A stretch of DNA of 64,000 bases, taken from the NCBI GenBank assembly GCA_015956445.1, contig WIUZ02000008.1, forward strand, positions 1,116,001 to 1,180,000. Reading direction: 5' to 3'. A model generated the notes under the pieces. The model saw only the letters and a program-made list of their open reading frames with translations. It searched no databases and had not been told where the DNA came from. The DNA comes from Thelephora terrestris (Eukaryota > Basidiomycota > Agaricomycetes > Thelephorales > Thelephoraceae). Of the stretch, positions 60,140-64,000 are shown in pieces. The translations under genes and the position numbers were made by a program. Position 1 is the first letter of the stretch, and the number at the start of each line of letters is the position of its first letter.

Positions 60140-60895
60140 CACTGGGGACAAGGGGTCAAATACCCGGTGGGTACATGCTGAACACATTGTGATCACAGTC
60201 AAAAAGTGATCACAATGTGCCCAGTGGGGGGAATTTAAATACATTCAAAATGTGCCTGGCCATGTGAGTCCAATGTGCCCAGCAGGCACATTTTGATTGT
60301 GATCACAATGTACCCATCAATGTGATCTCAATGTGCCCACTGGGGACATTTTGATTGCAATCACAATGTACACATCAATGTAAACTCAATGTGCCTGCTG
60401 TGCACATTTTGATTGTGATCACAATGTTCCCATCAATGTGTTCTCAATGTACCCAGCTCATTACATAATAGTTTCTTTCACAATGTTGTCCACAATGTGT
60501 CCTGCATGTGGCTGAGCCACTCATTCAAACTTCTTTCACAAAGTATCCAGTGATGTGTCTAGAATGTGTACAGCCATACACATAGTGATTTCTTTGAAAG
60601 TTCATGATGAAATTGAACAATATTGAGATTACATTGTGATTACTTCAAAAAGAACCCCCTGGGGACATTATGGACACATCACTGGATAATCTTTGGAAGA
60701 ATTTTGAATGAGTGGCTCAGCCACATGCTGGACACATTGTGGACAACATTGTGAAAGAAACTATTATGTAATGAGCTGGGTACATTGAGAACACATTGAT
60801 GGGAACATTGTGATCACAATCAAAATGTGCACAGCAGGCACATTGAGATCACATTGATGTGTACATTGTGATTGCAATCAAAATGTCCCCAGTGG
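60140..60895. mobile_element. CACTG foldback element, left part
   Basis: Starts CACTGGGGACAAGGGGTCAA and follows the element at 47316 almost base by base for over 700 bp, including the central palindrome. It is cut after CCCCAGTGG by a retrotransposon LTR; the corresponding sequence in the other copy continues for about 200 bp to its right end. The remainder should lie on the far side of the retrotransposon. It interrupts an F-box gene. Confidence 0.85.
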
Positions 60896-61035
60896 TGTAA
60901 GGATCTGTACTTAGTCTGGCCCGCGCGCCGTTATCAATCAATCATGTGATCGTTTCCTTTTTCGTCGAGCTGTGCTCAAGTTTGAACGCGAGGTATAGTG
61001 ATTAGAAATCACTCGTAAAATCCTATTATTTTCTG

Positions 61036-61044
61036 TATATAAAG
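61036..61044 (+). promoter_or_regulatory. TATA box of the 5' LTR
   Basis: TATATAAAG, 140 bp after the LTR start and about 390 bp before the gag ATG. Confidence 0.65.
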
Positions 61045-61698
61045 ACTTTTATCTAGTAGGTAGATAGCTAGGGATCGCAACAGAGCTACGTCTACTTCTG
61101 CTGCGTGAATATTCTACTTAAATTTCTGTGTGCCGCCACCTCTACCGCGATCACGAGATCGATTCGGAATCACCCGACTTCGTTCTCTAATCCGGGAAAG
61201 CTGACGACTTCACATTTTTTTGAAGTACCCTCTGGCAACTCTGCCTACTTCGTTCTAAACTTCTAACTCGGCGACAAACCTCTTTTCTCAACCTCTTTTC
61301 TCTACCTCTTTTTTCTCTCTCTTCTTATCTCGCTTATCTCGCTTCTTATCTAATCTCTTATCAACACTCGGCCTGATCAACCGGGTGATCTCTTCAAGTT
61401 ACTGTTGACATCTCAAATTTTTCTATCTATCAAGAATGGCGCCTATGCCTGGTGAACTGGTGAGTACTCCTATTAAGAAAACTAAAAACAAGAACAATAA
61501 GCCCACCTTGGGGCGAGACGCGCCCAAGGATGGAAAGTACTGGACATGGGAAACTTGTGAGGAGGACCCACAGGATCCAGTCGAGGTGGCTTGGGGATCG
61601 GGTAAAGATCCCATCGAAGACGGAAAGCACCTTCGGAACCGGGCGGTGCGTGGAGCGCCGTCCGAGAGCGCGCCAAAGAGTTTGGCGGATCGCTATCT

Positions 61699-62199
61699 CA
61701 CTGGGGGCAGGGGCACCTGGAATCGGTGATTACATCTTGATTACATGGTGAGTTCATGTGCACTGTTCAATGATTGTAATTGCCAATTCCAGGTTGATTA
61801 CATTTCAAATGTTACCTTGACATGTAATTCAACTGTTGCCACCAACTCCATTTGAAATTGCCTCAGGATGTTTCCAAGCAATGTTTCCTGAATGTGCCCA
61901 GTGGGTACATTGTGAAAACATCTCATGTTTTTGAGCGCATTTAGATTACATCTCGGACGATTGAAGAACATGCTGATTACATTGCAGTATCATTTTTGCC
62001 GACAGGTCAAAAGCATCCCAGAAACATTTTTTGAGAACATTTCAAATGGAATTGGTGGACATTGGTTGGATTACATGTCAAGGTAACATTTGAAATGTAA
62101 TCAACCTGGAATTGGCGATTACAATCATTGAAAAGTGCACATGAACTCACCATGTAATCAAGATGTAATCACCGATCCCAGGTGCCCTTGCCCCCAGTG
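61699..62199. mobile_element. 501-bp MITE with CACTG ends
   Basis: Ends CACTGGGGGCAGGGGCACC and GGTGCCCTTGCCCCCAGTG, flanked by TCT (61696-61698 and 62200-62202). The inverted arms stay nearly identical for well over 120 bp (GGTGATTACATCTTGATTAC and onwards) around a short centre. It has no coding capacity. It belongs with the elements at 47316 and 60140 by ends and target duplication, but its interior differs, so it is a separate family. Confidence 0.92.
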
Positions 62200-62990
62200 T
62201 CTACAGCCGTCCCAGAGGAGCGCCTCTCGGGACGAGGACCAGGGTCAAGAAAACCGGTCTCAGTTTTCCCCTGACGTCGGGATGCCGTCCGCGAAGGGCG
62301 AGGAGTTTGGTCGGCCCAACAACGAGTCGGGCGACGACGACGAATTTATTAATAATAAAATAAATCCTACAATTTCGCCCAGTAGGGACGAGGTCGAAAC
62401 TAAAGTCCCAGGGACTGACCTATCCGAACGTGGGGATGAGTCTGAGAGCGAGGTCGAAAACGCCTTGAACCCAGAGGAACCCGCACAAACTAAGGACGAA
62501 ATTGATTTTGATGGGGATGACGAAGGTGACACCGAAGATGATGGCGACGTAAGCGACGCCAGGAACTCAATGAAGGGATCCGAGAATGGAAATGGGTCCG
62601 AAAGCGATGGTTGGAAAACCGTCCCCAGGAGTAAGAGTGTCTCGCCGGTTAATAAATTGTCCCCTGTCAGACGTTTCGAAGGAAATGAACGATATTTCCC
62701 TAAAGATACTCCGGTCGAAGAAACGGAGGGTGAGGAAGACGATTCTATGTTAGTCTCCTCGGCTAGATTACCTGCAGCCCGTAAGATGAACTACGATAAA
62801 TCTAGGAGCTTGGACACCATCGCGCAAAATTACGGTGTGTCCGAGAAATCGAATTTATTGCACGAAAGGGGACAGGAATTATTGTCTTTACTAAATGCTG
62901 GTGATACCGAGACGTCCGTACCGCGAAACAAACGAGCAAAATTACCTACGACTATGTTCAACAATTTGGGAGACTCGGCTCCACCGCCAT

Positions 62991-63053
62991 CGATAAGCAG
63001 CGTGATGGCTACGATAAGCAGCGTGATGGCTACGATAAGCAGCGTGATGGCTA
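62991..63053 (+). repeat. three 21-bp units coding ISSVMAT in gag
   Basis: The unit CGATAAGCAGCGTGATGGCTA starts at 62991, 63012 and 63033, in frame with gag. A polyglycine/proline-coding stretch follows at about 63260-63380. Confidence 0.9.
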
Positions 63054-64000
63054 CGGTAACCAGAACCTTTACCGGGATATCGACCGCGCTAGGAATAAAC
63101 CCTGGAAACAACAAAGGGAATTCGGTTAGATCGGAATCAGGATCAGAAGGCGGCGGCAATACCCCCGGCAAAGGACAAGGAGGATCCGGTTCAGGAAACA
63201 ACCCAGGCGGCTCGGGAGCAAACCCACCTACGCCAACCCAGGGAAGGGGAGGAACGAATCCACCACCCCCACCTCCACAAGGAGGCGGAGGCGGGGGAGG
63301 AGGCGGAGGTGGAGGCGGAGGTGGACCGGGAGGCGGACCGGGAGGAGGAGGAGGACCAAACCCCCCGCCGCCACCGGCAGCAGGAAACCAACCGGTACCC
63401 GGTCACGTACCCGGAAATAATTTTAAACTTACCTTACCCGATCCGTATGATGGGAAGGAGGATATGGACGCTTTCGACATCTGGAAATACGAGGTCAAAT
63501 ATTTTGCAGAATATTACAGCCTTACCGATGAAACGCTCGTTAAGACGTTCTCTAAATTTGTGTCTGGGAGGGCAAAAACTTGGTATCTTCGCTTCGTTGT
63601 TGACGACCCGACGCAATGGACGCCCAAAGACGTATTCAATGGGATCTTTAATCATTGCTTCCCGGCCAACTATCAGATGAAGTTGAGGGAACGGCTGATG
63701 AAGATGAGGCAAGGATCCAAAAGCGTCAGGGACTACGCTAAGGAAATTGAGACGTTGGGACGCCGATTCCGGGACGTCAACGAACGAGCAATAATCGATA
63801 TATTTTGGAACGGAATTCATAAACACTTGCAAGTCGCATTATTGCGAAGGGGTCTGAACCCGGAAAAAGATGATTTATTGCGGCTATTAAAATACGCTAT
63901 ACTAGAGGAAGAGGCGGATGACCGAGCTAATAGAAACGCCGCCTCGAACTCCAGTAAACCTCGAGCGGAGGGCGAGAGACAGCTGAATAAACCCGAACGA

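Larger units (their letters stand above)
60896..64000 (+). mobile_element. Ty3-like LTR retrotransposon, 5' part
   Basis: Starts TGTAAGGATCTG within the CACTG element and runs out of the window. The leader contains a TATA box at 61036, C/T-rich sequence around 61270-61370 and the gag start at 61436. The LTR probably ends before 61420 (TGTTGACA at 61403-61410 is a candidate), but no primer binding site could be fixed. Protease, RT and integrase would follow to the right, outside the window. Confidence 0.75.
61436..64000 (+). pseudogene. retrotransposon gag, interrupted by a MITE, runs off the window
   Basis: Begins MAPMPGELVSTPIKKTKNK. The frame runs to 61698, is broken by the MITE, and resumes at 62203. 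Leaving out the MITE and one TCT copy restores RYL-QPSQRS in frame, and no stop follows up to 64000. The product is an acidic, low-complexity N-terminal region, three ISSVMAT repeats, a Gly/Pro-rich linker (GGGGPNPPPPPAAG), then the conserved gag domain from about 63430: YFAEYYSLTDETLVKTFSKF, WYLRFV, GIFNHCFPANYQMKLRERLM and VRDYAKEIETLGRRF. A zinc knuckle is not reached. As it lies the MITE introduces an early stop. Confidence 0.85.

Overview
This is nuclear DNA of a filamentous basidiomycete, most likely a mushroom-forming Agaricomycete. The support is: genes cut by many 48-70 bp GT-AG introns; local expansion of F-box genes; a Plavaka/CACTA-type transposon; a Ty3-like LTR retrotransposon; and a TFIIIC subunit, a metacaspase and a GATA factor with fungal architecture. 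Exon structures were built by hand from splice sites, reading phase and family motifs. No RNA evidence was available.

Layout. 1-9484: no gene found. 9485-12276 (-): two-finger GATA transcription factor. 12277-22146: a second gene-poor block. 22147-26083 (+): TFIIIC TPR subunit, followed within 55 bp by a tRNA-Glu gene. 26545-26859: 68-residue membrane protein. 27646-31018: Ctr copper transporter and ferric/cupric reductase in tandem, a reductive metal-uptake pair. 31226-35434: an intact F-box gene and its frameshifted duplicate. 36589-38600: metacaspase in 15 exons. 38970-40232: three 421-bp tandem copies abutting a copia-like gag fragment.

40974-51876 is a Plavaka-type transposon with a transposase and a second gene of unknown function. 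The transposase is split by two insertions: a 1029-bp solo LTR with 4-bp target duplication, and a foldback element with CACTG ends and 3-bp duplication. That foldback element was itself entered by a 3.2-kb element with CATCAGG ends that carries two divergent, unrecognised genes. Removing the insertions together with one copy of each duplication gives one open frame of 1013 codons across all joins, which fixes the insertion order.

53812-55553 holds an unrecognised coiled-coil gene. 55923-60139 holds two F-box paralogues. The second is cut by another CACTG element, into which a Ty3-like retrotransposon inserted, and its gag gene contains a 501-bp CACTG MITE. The right third of the window is therefore a TE nest four layers deep. 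The left two thirds carry conserved single-copy genes beside gene-poor DNA.
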